Source of the DNA: an uncultured Porphyromonadaceae bacterium
GTDB lineage: Bacteria; Bacteroidota; Bacteroidia; Bacteroidales; Muribaculaceae
Length of the DNA stretch: 43,315 nucleotides
NCBI GenBank assembly: GCA_948467675.1
Contig: CAOKFI010000024.1
Span: forward strand, 1 to 43,315
Direction: 5' to 3'
The position numbers were made by a program, and so were the translations under genes. Positions 16,896 through 24,407 of this stretch are shown one piece after another; position 1 is the stretch's first letter, and the number at the start of each line of letters is the position of its first letter. Below the pieces are notes generated by a model that was given only the letters and a program-made list of their open reading frames with translations, had not been told where the DNA came from and searched no databases.

Positions 16896-16944
16896 CACAA
16901 AGCGGGGGACACATCCATTTTTCAGATGTGTCCCCCGCTTTGTG
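16896..16944. repeat. Perfect 20-bp inverted repeat upstream of the MBL pair
   Basis: Arms CACAAAGCGGGGGACACATC (16896-16915) and its exact reverse complement (16925-16944) enclose a 9-nt loop. No T tract follows on either side, so a simple terminator is unlikely. It occupies the -33 region expected for the TATCTTTG box at 16875-16882. Otherwise 16945-17150 holds only a 12-bp palindrome, GACGTTAACGTC at 17000-17011, and no gene. Confidence 0.7.
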
Positions 16945-17150
16945 CAACCGGTCTGGAATCGGAAGGAGCCGGCTGCATACATGAATGAGGCTATGTCCGG
17001 ACGTTAACGTCTGTCGGTTCCATATTTATCAGTTTGCCTCTCAGATATAATCTCTATTGTTCAGTAGCACTAATTTTTGCCATACAGACACCGTTTTGTT
17101 TACTTACAGCTGTCTTAAAAAAAGAATCACATCACCCATGAGACAGACTA

Positions 17151-17657
17151 TCAACGGTAGTCGCTGAAACGCTCCTGCAATTTCTTGCGGGCGAAAAAGA
17201 TACGGCTCTTTACCGTACCGAGCGGCAGATCCATTTTTTCGGCTATCTCATTGTATTTGTATCCGGCCACATGCATCGAAAACGGTATACGGTACTCGTC
17301 GGGAAATGCGTTGATGGCATCGGTTATCTCGTTGGCACCGAAAGCGCCTTCCGGAGTCTCAAGCCCTGAATCCTGCGAGAGATTGAGATGGTAAAGGTCT
17401 TCGGTCTGATCCACAATCGTAGCCGAACGGGCTACGCGGCGGTAGTTGTTGATAAAAATATTGCGCATGATAGTGAACACCCATCCCTTGAAATTGGTAT
17501 TCTCTATGTACTTCTCCTGATTGTCGAGCGCTTTCAGAGTCGTGTCCTGCAACAGATCGTATGCATCGTCGCGGTTAGAGGTAAGCATATAGGCAAAGTT
17601 CAGAAGATTGCCCTGCAAGTTCATCAGATTGTTCTTAAAATTCTTGTTCGATTCCAT
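17151..17657 (-). CDS. ECF-type RNA polymerase sigma factor
   Basis: A 168-residue sigma-70 family factor of the extracytoplasmic (sigma-E-like) type. Region 2 is seen at about 10-75 (NLLNFAYMLTSNRDDAYDLLQDT, then GWVFTIMRNIFINNYRR). Region 4 is at about 115-165 (FPDEYRIPFSMHVAGYKYNEIAEKMDLPLGTVKSRIFFARKKL), with a helix-turn-helix. No anti-sigma gene is adjacent on either side, so it may belong to the widely conserved stand-alone Bacteroidota sigma factors. It has a good promoter of the primary sigma type, about 80 bp upstream. Confidence 0.93.
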   Translation of the reverse strand: MESNKNFKNNLMNLQGNLLNFAYMLTSNRDDAYDLLQDTTLKALDNQEKYIENTNFKGWVFTIMRNIFINNYRRVARSATIVDQTEDLYHLNLSQDSGLETPEGAFGANEITDAINAFPDEYRIPFSMHVAGYKYNEIAEKMDLPLGTVKSRIFFARKKLQERFSDYR

Positions 17658-17737
17658 TGTATCAGTGCTTTAATGTTAATGAATTTCTGTCTGTTTTTTT
17701 TGTTCTGTCAACCCTTGTTATTTTTTGTTTGACGATT

Positions 17738-17767
17738 CAAAGGTAGAGCCATAAAATAGAAAATCAA
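17738..17767 (-). promoter_or_regulatory. Promoter of the sigma-factor gene
   Basis: On the minus strand TTG (complement of 17765-17767), 19 bp, then TACCTTTG (complement of 17738-17745). The following 17768-18024 is very AT-rich; I see no gene in it. Confidence 0.7.
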
Positions 17768-18024
17768 TAACCAGCAAGTTAATAAATATTAAATCAAATA
17801 ATATCACATCAACTATGCATATAAAACATTAATTTATACTCAGTTAAATATTATATATTTTTGTTACACAATTGTTACATTACGTACACATAGCTATAAC
17901 ATTCAATTATACAAATTAAAATATAGTTGTTTTTAACTTTACATAACACTATTTCGGGAGAGTTCCCGGAGTAATGCGAAGCACATTTCTTTTCATGGCA
18001 GACACAAGGAGACCAACACAACAT

Positions 18025-18057
18025 GCCTGCAGCTGCATTGTCTGGTGCAGCCGCAGG
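18025..18057 (-). terminator. Hairpin just after the LD-carboxypeptidase gene
   Basis: GCCTGC-A-GCTGCA pairs with TGCAGC-C-GCAGGC around an 8-nt loop, 20 bp beyond the stop. It has no T tract, so it may act as an mRNA-end stabiliser or as a Rho-dependent end rather than an intrinsic terminator. Confidence 0.5.
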
Positions 18058-18076
18058 CAATACAGACCATAACCGT

Positions 18077-18979
18077 TCAGAACGCCAGACGGCTCATGCC
18101 GTCTCCTACCGACAGAGTGGCAACCGCACCGTGCAGCAACGGCACATTGTGGTCGACATGTCCCACAGGAGCTCCGAATGACACCGGATAACCGTAGTCT
18201 GCTGTCATATCGTATATCATAGCCTCCATATCACGGTAATTACGGTCGGGGCGATATTCGGTGAACCGCCCTACGACAAGACCGGCAAGCGCAGGAAGCA
18301 CGCCGCTCAGCCTCAACTGCCATAATATACGTTCCACCTTATATATAGGCTCGGCAATATCCTCTATAAACAGGATGGTCCCGGGGCTGAAAAGATCGTA
18401 TGGCGTAGACACAAGTCCGGCTATCACAGCCAGATTGCCGCCTACAAGCAGACCCGATGCCTCTCCCTGACGGCTGCCGGCACCGCTGGTCCAACTGTAT
18501 TGCGGCCTGCCCCCCTCCAGAATATCCCACAGAGCGGCATTGTCGGCATCACCGTCGGGAAACAGCGCCAGATGCTTCGCCATCGATCCATGGACCGATA
18601 CAATACCCTTGCTCCGCCACAGCGCATGAAGCGCCGACACATCGCTGAATCCTACGATCCACCGCGGATCGGCCGGATCGACCGCATCGGACAACCCTTC
18701 GAGCAGATGAACACAACCATAGCCTCCGCGGCTACACAGTACAGCACGGACACACGGATCAGCCAGGACACCACGCAGATCGGCCAGGCGGTCAGCAGCA
18801 CTGCCGCTATAGCTGCCCGACACGCCGAGGGCGTGCTCGGCCACCAGCGCGCGATAACCCCGCGAGCCTATGGCAGCGACAGCACCTTCTAAAAGCGCGG
18901 GATCTATGACACTCGCAGGCGACACGATAGCGACAGTGTCGCCTTTACATAACGGACGGGGAAACAGACAGGACTCCAT
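18077..18979 (-). CDS. ldcA: LD-carboxypeptidase, peptidase family S66
   Basis: Serine peptidase that removes the terminal D-Ala from the L-Lys/mDAP-D-Ala bond of muropeptides during peptidoglycan recycling. It is 300 residues. Motifs: GDTVAIVSPAS near the N-terminus, CSRGGYGCVHLLE, the nucleophile Ser in VGFSDVSALH, the catalytic Glu in ILFIEDIAEP and the His in PVGHVDHNVPL, the Ser-Glu-His set of S66. No signal peptide is visible, consistent with a cytosolic enzyme. It starts 4 bp after the radical SAM stop, so the two are co-transcribed. Confidence 0.93.
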   Translation of the reverse strand: MESCLFPRPLCKGDTVAIVSPASVIDPALLEGAVAAIGSRGYRALVAEHALGVSGSYSGSAADRLADLRGVLADPCVRAVLCSRGGYGCVHLLEGLSDAVDPADPRWIVGFSDVSALHALWRSKGIVSVHGSMAKHLALFPDGDADNAALWDILEGGRPQYSWTSGAGSRQGEASGLLVGGNLAVIAGLVSTPYDLFSPGTILFIEDIAEPIYKVERILWQLRLSGVLPALAGLVVGRFTEYRPDRNYRDMEAMIYDMTADYGYPVSFGAPVGHVDHNVPLLHGAVATLSVGDGMSRLAF

Positions 18980-18983
18980 AACA

Positions 18984-19763
18984 TCAGCTTACGGTCACAT
19001 CCATACCGGTCTCCCGGCGTATCCTGCCGGCAATCGCCTCCAGCTCCTCACGAGGCACTTTCTGCAGATTCTCCTCGGGTGTCTTGCGGTCTATGGAATA
19101 GATCATGATCTGCCGCGGCGCAATACGGCGGTATGCTCCGATCAGCGCATCGATCTCCTCATCCGTAGTATTGTCGACAGAAACCCCGTCATGACTGCCC
19201 CGGAGGAGCATGGTCTGCACGATACAGTCACTGCCGAACGCGGCTATACGCTCTATCAGCTCCTCCGACGACAGCGAGGCAGACCCCGGACGGTCGAGCA
19301 TACGCATGGTCCGGGTTATGGCCGAATCGAGTTTGAGCAGATTGTTGTCGACACGGCGCAACGCCCCGCACACCAGGGGATCGGACAGGCGCGTCGAATT
19401 GCTCAGCACGGATATCTTCACCTGCGGAAACCACCTGTCGCGCAAACGTATGGTATCGTCGACGATGGCAGCAAACTCGGGATGTAGCGTAGGCTCGCCG
19501 TTGCCAGAAAAGGTTATCACGTCGAGATGATCGCCCGCCTCTTTCATAGATCGCAGTTTATCTTCGAGCAGACGCGCCACATCGGCACGCGACGGCAGGC
19601 CGGACGTACCGGGCCCCTGCGCATTGAATCCGGCCTCGCAATACAGACAGTCGAACGAGCACACCTTGCCGTCGACAGGCGAAAGATTGACCCCGAGCGA
19701 CACACCCAGACGGCGGCTGCTGACAGGCCCGAATATAGTGGAATGAAACAATACTCTCTGCAT
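18984..19763 (-). CDS. Radical SAM protein
   Basis: A 259-residue radical SAM enzyme. The cluster motif is CSFDCLYC, with Cys35, Cys39 and Cys42 binding the 4Fe-4S cluster. It is preceded by STIFGPVSSRRLGVSLGVN, typical of small radical SAM proteins with the FGP.pSRRLG.SLG N-terminus. VITFSGNGEPTLHPEF is the GGEPL-like motif. The substrate is unknown. The open frame extends to 19862, but the extension contains the promoter region and the divergent LOG gene start; MQRVLFHSTIFGP is the family start. A TATTTTTG box lies at the complement of 19793-19800. Confidence 0.92.
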   Translation of the reverse strand: MQRVLFHSTIFGPVSSRRLGVSLGVNLSPVDGKVCSFDCLYCEAGFNAQGPGTSGLPSRADVARLLEDKLRSMKEAGDHLDVITFSGNGEPTLHPEFAAIVDDTIRLRDRWFPQVKISVLSNSTRLSDPLVCGALRRVDNNLLKLDSAITRTMRMLDRPGSASLSSEELIERIAAFGSDCIVQTMLLRGSHDGVSVDNTTDEEIDALIGAYRRIAPRQIMIYSIDRKTPEENLQKVPREELEAIAGRIRRETGMDVTVS

Positions 19764-19821
19764 AGGTAAGATATATGAAGTATAATCGTATGCAAAAATA
19801 CAGCTTTCCATCCGAAATGCG

Positions 19822-19829
19822 TAACTTTG
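19822..19829 (+). promoter_or_regulatory. -7 box of the broken LOG gene / DUF4271 operon
   Basis: TAACTTTG ends 5 bp before the LOG ATG at 19835, so the original transcript would be leaderless or nearly so. No TTG is found at the right distance. It faces away from the radical SAM promoter. Confidence 0.55.
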
Positions 19830-19834
19830 CGCCC

Positions 19835-20028
19835 ATGAATGGAGAGCAACCGTCACCGACATTATCGCGCGCAGTCACCGTATACTGCGCCAGCAGCCCC
19901 GATGCACCCGCCGCAATGATGCAGGCAGCCTACAGGCTCGGACAGGCCTGACAGGCGCCGCGCTATATATCGTGGCCCGAACTCCCGAAGAATCCCTCGA
20001 CATAATATTCCCCTCCGACAATGCCTGA
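19835..20028 (+). pseudogene. LOG-family (TIGR00730) gene with internal deletion
   Basis: The first 38 codons (19835-19951) encode a LOG-family N-terminus with AVTVYCASSPDAPAA and MMQAAYRLGQA, and then stop. From 19951 a different frame reads LYIVARTPEESLDIIFPSDNA and stops at 20028, matching the C-terminus of the same family (usually ~180-195 residues). About 115-130 central codons are missing, including the PGG.GT.EE nucleotide-binding core. At the joint the sequence is GGACAGGCCTGACAGGCGCC with ACAGGC twice, consistent with a deletion between short repeats. LOG proteins release active cytokinin-type nucleobases from nucleotides; this copy cannot function. Confidence 0.8.
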
Positions 20029-20905
20029 AACCGCACTCACCGACACCGCCGCAGCCGCAACCGACACGACCTCCATGCCGGCACCGGACTCCGTGGCAGC
20101 AATCGTCAGGCAGCCGGTACCGAAACTGCCATGGTCGGCCACATGCCCGGAAGCATCGGCACCGTCGGCTCCGTCCGACAGCATATTCCGCATCGAGATA
20201 GCCACCGACTGGCTCGCAGGCATGGCCGGCACGCAGCGGCCAGTGCGTCCCGGATACGACTCCGGAGTGCTGACCCTGCTACTCTGCTCATTCCTTATCG
20301 TAGCAATGGGCTTCCACCGCGGAGCCCGTCTGTGGAAAAGCCTTATACACGACCTGACCGACATACGGCGCCGATCCAACGCATTCGACGACCGCACCAC
20401 CGGAGAGACATGGGTGATCAGCGCCATGATACTTCAGAGCTGCATCTATACAGGCCTCATGATCTATGCGCTTCTCGGCATACAGGGGGAGCAGCAGACA
20501 GGCAAACCGGTATTCGCATCGGTAGCCGCGATGACAAGCATAGCCATAGGACTGTATCTGTTCCGGCTCTGCGGATACTGGGTAACGGGATATGCGTTCA
20601 CCGACCACATGGGGCGCCTCCAGTGGATACGCGGATTCAACGCCTCGCAGATCATGCTCGGATGTCTGCTGACACTCCCCTCGCTCATTGCCATCTTCTA
20701 TCCTGATGCCGCTCCGGCCATGCTGATCATAGCATCAGTATCCTATATAGCAGCCGAATCAGTGTTCATTTGCAAGGGTTTTAGGATTTTTTACCACCAT
20801 TTTGAATCGTTGCTTTATTTTATTTTGTACCTTTGCGCCCTTGAAATCATACCTGTGATTTTAGCCTTTTACGGAGCCGTAAGTTTGTATCGGCTCATCA
20901 CATAA
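20021..20905 (+). CDS. DUF4271 membrane protein
   Basis: A 294-residue integral membrane protein of the DUF4271 family, which in Bacteroidota is usually encoded directly before hemD, as here. The N-terminal 75 residues are Ala/Thr/Pro-rich and poorly conserved. After that I count about six or seven hydrophobic segments, such as LTLLLCSFLIVAMGF, MILQSCIYTGLMIYALLG, SIAIGLYLFRLCGYW and LLYFILYLCALEIIPVILAF. The ATG overlaps the last codons of the broken LOG gene by 8 bases. The last ~100 bp are AT-richer and carry the hemD -7 box. The function is unknown. Confidence 0.88.
   Translation: MPETALTDTAAAATDTTSMPAPDSVAAIVRQPVPKLPWSATCPEASAPSAPSDSIFRIEIATDWLAGMAGTQRPVRPGYDSGVLTLLLCSFLIVAMGFHRGARLWKSLIHDLTDIRRRSNAFDDRTTGETWVISAMILQSCIYTGLMIYALLGIQGEQQTGKPVFASVAAMTSIAIGLYLFRLCGYWVTGYAFTDHMGRLQWIRGFNASQIMLGCLLTLPSLIAIFYPDAAPAMLIIASVSYIAAESVFICKGFRIFYHHFESLLYFILYLCALEIIPVILAFYGAVSLYRLIT
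20828..20835 (+). promoter_or_regulatory. -7 box before hemD, inside the DUF4271 gene
   Basis: TACCTTTG lies within the 3' coding part of the DUF4271 gene, 91 bp before the hemD start. TTG triplets occur nearby but at spacings of 15 or 23 bp, so the promoter is less certain. Confidence 0.45.
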
Positions 20906-20925
20906 ACACAAACTACAAAGCAAGA

Positions 20926-21675
20926 GTGAAAGTCAAAAAAGTATTAGTTTCACAACCGAAACCATCTTCCGAGAAATCGCCCTACTACGAAATTGCTGAA
21001 AAATATGGCGTAGAAATCGAATTCCGGCCCTTCATAAAAGTCGAAGGGCTGACCGCCAAGGAATTCCGTCAGTCGAAAATTTCAATACCTGACTTTACTG
21101 CTGTCATTTTCACCGCCCGTACGGCCATAGACCATTTCTTCCGCCTCTGCGAGGAAATGCGCTATACCGTACCCGACACCATGAAGTACTTCTGCACTAC
21201 CGAATCCATCGCCCTTTATCTGCAGAAATACATAGTCTACCGCAAACGCAAGATCTTCCATGGCGACACAGGCAAACTCGAAGGCCTGCTGCCGGCTCTG
21301 AACAAACACAACCGAGAGAAATTCCTCTACGCGGTGTCCGACGTCCACAAAGAAGATCTGAACGTACTCGACCGCACCGGCATCAACTACACCAAAGCCG
21401 TAATGTACCGTACTGTGAGCAACGATTTCGGACCTGACGAGAAGTTCGACTACGACATGCTCATATTCTTCAGCCCCGCAGGCATACAGTCGCTTCTTAA
21501 AAATTTCCCTGACTTCAATCAGGAAAATATCAAGATCGGAACGTTCGGCGCAACCACAGCACAGGCTGTGCGCGACGCCGGTCTCCGTCTGGATGTGGCG
21601 GCACCGTCGCCCGAGGCTCCGTCCATGACGACAGCGCTCGACCTGTTCCTGCGCGACGAAACACGCAACAACTGA
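20926..21675 (+). CDS. hemD: Uroporphyrinogen-III synthase
   Basis: Closes hydroxymethylbilane into uroporphyrinogen III, the branch point to haem, sirohaem and cobalamin. The 249-residue protein has the two-lobed HemD layout: a first lobe from VKKVLVSQPKPSS, a hinge, and a second lobe with YDMLIFFSPAGIQSLLKNFP and KIGTFGATTAQAVRDAGLRL. It starts at GTG (20926); no in-frame ATG gives the conserved VLVSQP strand. This family is divergent; the DUF4271-hemD-rnpA order, typical in Bacteroidota, supports the call. Confidence 0.93.
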   Translation: MKVKKVLVSQPKPSSEKSPYYEIAEKYGVEIEFRPFIKVEGLTAKEFRQSKISIPDFTAVIFTARTAIDHFFRLCEEMRYTVPDTMKYFCTTESIALYLQKYIVYRKRKIFHGDTGKLEGLLPALNKHNREKFLYAVSDVHKEDLNVLDRTGINYTKAVMYRTVSNDFGPDEKFDYDMLIFFSPAGIQSLLKNFPDFNQENIKIGTFGATTAQAVRDAGLRLDVAAPSPEAPSMTTALDLFLRDETRNN

Positions 21676-21695
21676 TCCTCTTATATCCAGGCACC

Positions 21696-22160
21696 GTGGC
21701 CTCCTTCCGGCTATACAAAAGCGAGAAGCTCTGCTCCCAGACCGCCATCGACCTGCTGTTCGGCCGCAGGCAGACCACCATATGTGCCAATGAAAAAACT
21801 ACCGAGACAACAGAATCCGGCGACCGCCCTGGCGGCTCGCTGGCATTTCCGTTGCGCGCCGTATGGCGTCATAATCCGGGACGCACCCGCGGGTCGGACG
21901 TACAGTTTCTCATATCCATACCGAAAAAGCGTCTGCGCCATGCCGTAGACCGGGTCACAATGCGCCGGCGCGTACGCGAAGCCTACCGGCTCAACCGTCA
22001 TCTGCTTGACTCTGTTCCCGACGGAATGCACATAGATGTGGCTTTCATATATGTCGCGCCTACGCTCCAGCCATACGCCTCCGTAGAGCAGTCGGTATGC
22101 CGCCTGCTCCGCCGCATGGCCCGCAGCTTCACTCCCTCCGACAATGAACATCCTGAATAA
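21696..22160 (+). CDS. rnpA: Ribonuclease P protein component
   Basis: Protein subunit of RNase P, which removes 5' leaders from tRNA precursors. It is 154 residues, longer than the usual ~120; the extra length is a Thr/Glu/Gly-rich insert at about 25-50. Core features are [19 protein letters not shown] at the start, [19 protein letters not shown] and the RNA-binding RNR motif [13 protein letters not shown]. It starts at GTG (21696), 20 bp after hemD. The stop lies 17 bp inside yidD, so translation is coupled. The usual rpmH neighbour is absent; the gene is linked to hemD instead. Confidence 0.93.
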   Translation: MASFRLYKSEKLCSQTAIDLLFGRRQTTICANEKTTETTESGDRPGGSLAFPLRAVWRHNPGRTRGSDVQFLISIPKKRLRHAVDRVTMRRRVREAYRLNRHLLDSVPDGMHIDVAFIYVAPTLQPYASVEQSVCRLLRRMARSFTPSDNEHPE

Positions 22161-22374
22161 AGCCGCCGCTGCTCTGCTAATATTGCCAGTACGGTTCTAT
22201 CAGCTAAGCATATCGCCGATGCTGCCTCCAAGCTGCCGGTTTACACCTACATGCAGCCAGTACGCCATAGAGGCCCTGCGGAGACACGGTGCCGTGCGCG
22301 GCACACTGCTCGCATTGCGGCGGCTCCTGCGCTGTCATCCGTGGGGAGGCAGCGGCTATGATCCTGTGCCATGA
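22144..22374 (+). CDS. yidD: Membrane protein insertion efficiency factor YidD
   Basis: A 76-residue YidD-family protein (formerly DUF37) that helps YidC-dependent insertion at the inner membrane. The full signature is visible: [40 protein letters not shown] and [18 protein letters not shown], with three conserved Cys. The N-terminus [19 protein letters not shown] is an amphipathic membrane-binding helix. It overlaps rnpA by 17 bp and its stop overlaps the next ATG (ATGA). Confidence 0.96.
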   Translation: MNILNKAAAALLILPVRFYQLSISPMLPPSCRFTPTCSQYAIEALRRHGAVRGTLLALRRLLRCHPWGGSGYDPVP

Positions 22375-22964
22375 TCCAGCTTCCGCCAGATATACATACC
22401 CACGATCCCGAACGCCACGATGCCGTGATACAGCTTACACCCGGCCGGGACATGGCCGACGACGGGCGCGTATATTCCATCGGCATACACCCATGGGACA
22501 CCACCGTCACCGACGCAGACTGGGAACAGCTTCTGGACGAAGTGTCACGCACATCATCAGACCGGCGCATAGTCATGATCGGCGAAACCGGAATCGACAG
22601 CCTCCGCGGAGGATCGATACCCCTGCAGACCATGCTCCTGCGACGGCAGGCGGAAATATCCGAAGCCTGCGGCAAACCGCTGCTGCTGCATGTGGTCAGG
22701 GCGTGGCCACGGGTACTCGCGCTCCGCCGCCGGATGCGCCCGTCACAGCCGTGGATAGCCCACGGCTTCCGTGGAAAACCGCAGCTCGCAGCCGAACTGC
22801 TCCGCTCAGGCATAGACATATCGCTCGGCGAACACTTCAATCCGGAGACCGCCGCCATGATACCTGCCGGACGACTATATACCGAAACAGACACATCGCC
22901 GGCGGGCATAGACGAGATCAGACAACGGATCAATGCTTTCCGTAGTGAAAAAAAATTTAATTAA
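22371..22964 (+). CDS. TatD-like metal-dependent hydrolase
   Basis: A 197-residue protein of the TatD amidohydrolase superfamily, shorter than classical TatD (~260). The metal-binding HxH is His9/His11 in DIHTH, followed by IGIHPWD, the Glu in [17 protein letters not shown] and the His in WIAHGFRG, and Asp in [10 protein letters not shown]. All expected metal ligands appear present, so it is probably active; TatD proteins are 3'-5' exonucleases or D-aminoacyl-tRNA deacylase-like. The start overlaps yidD by ATGA. It is the last gene of the operon. Confidence 0.88.
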   Translation: MIQLPPDIHTHDPERHDAVIQLTPGRDMADDGRVYSIGIHPWDTTVTDADWEQLLDEVSRTSSDRRIVMIGETGIDSLRGGSIPLQTMLLRRQAEISEACGKPLLLHVVRAWPRVLALRRRMRPSQPWIAHGFRGKPQLAAELLRSGIDISLGEHFNPETAAMIPAGRLYTETDTSPAGIDEIRQRINAFRSEKKFN

Positions 22965-22987
22965 TCCCTCTAAATCAACACTCGATA

Positions 22988-23016
22988 TTGTATTACGGAA
23001 ATTTTTCGTAATTTTG
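22988..23016 (+). promoter_or_regulatory. Promoter of gapA
   Basis: TTG at 22988-22990, 18 bp, then TAATTTTG at 23009-23016, leaving a 65-nt leader. Confidence 0.7.
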
Positions 23017-23045
23017 CATCGCTCCATTGAAAGGGGTATTATTAA

Positions 23046-24092
<1,047 letters not shown>

Positions 24093-24128
24093 TAACCGTT
24101 ACCGCCTTACAATAAAGACGAAACCCAC

Positions 24129-24167
24129 AGCGGGGCGCCCAACCACGGGCGCCCCGCTTTTCTTTTG
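24129..24167 (+). terminator. Terminator of gapA
   Basis: AGCGGGGCGCCC and GGGCGCCCCGCT form a perfect 12-bp stem around a 6-nt loop, followed by TTTCTTTT, 36 bp past the gapA stop. Confidence 0.92.
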
Positions 24168-24186
24168 GTCGCCCGACACCGCACTG

Positions 24187-24387
24187 TTGGCCGGACCACA
24201 TATAATTGCTATATTTGGTTCACATAATTGGCTCCGCCACCGCGAACCGCCCTTCGGGCGACATACGCTATTATGTTTCATCGAATATTCTCCGTATATT
24301 TGGTTCACATAATTGGCTCCGCCACCGCGAACCGCCCTTTGGGCGACATCCGCTATTATGTTTCATCGAATATTCTCCGTATATTTG
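24187..24387 (+). promoter_or_regulatory. metH promoter region with three TATATTTG boxes
   Basis: TATATTTG occurs at 24210-24217, 24295-24302 and 24380-24387, exactly 85 bp apart. The first box has TTG at 24187-24189 with ideal 20-bp spacing. The other two have no TTG. The last box is 20 bp before the metH ATG. Confidence 0.65.
24210..24379 (+). repeat. 85-bp tandem duplication upstream of metH
   Basis: Two full copies (24210-24294 and 24295-24379) differ at only two positions; a third copy begins with TATATTTG at 24380 and is lost after it. Each unit holds a -7 box, GGTTC/GAACC arms and a small hairpin, CGCCC-TTC-GGGCG or CGCCC-TTT-GGGCG. The duplication therefore repeats both a promoter element and a possible leader structure. 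Confidence 0.9.
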
Positions 24388-24407
24388 TAATAATATATTA
24401 TGTAGTA

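Noticed and set aside
17875..18060. 61-codon minus-strand frame in the AT-rich gap
   Set aside because: It has no family resemblance, starts in the hairpin after the LD-carboxypeptidase gene, and is expected by chance in AT-rich DNA.
24210..24379. CRISPR array
   Set aside because: The repeats are directly adjacent 85-bp units without variable spacers.
24228..24407. N-terminal extension of metH
   Set aside because: It is translated tandem repeat; the conserved protein begins at 24408 after the last promoter box.
24188..24407. Cobalamin or SAM riboswitch before metH
   Set aside because: I looked for the B12-box and SAM-type helices and found only short GC hairpins in the repeat unit.
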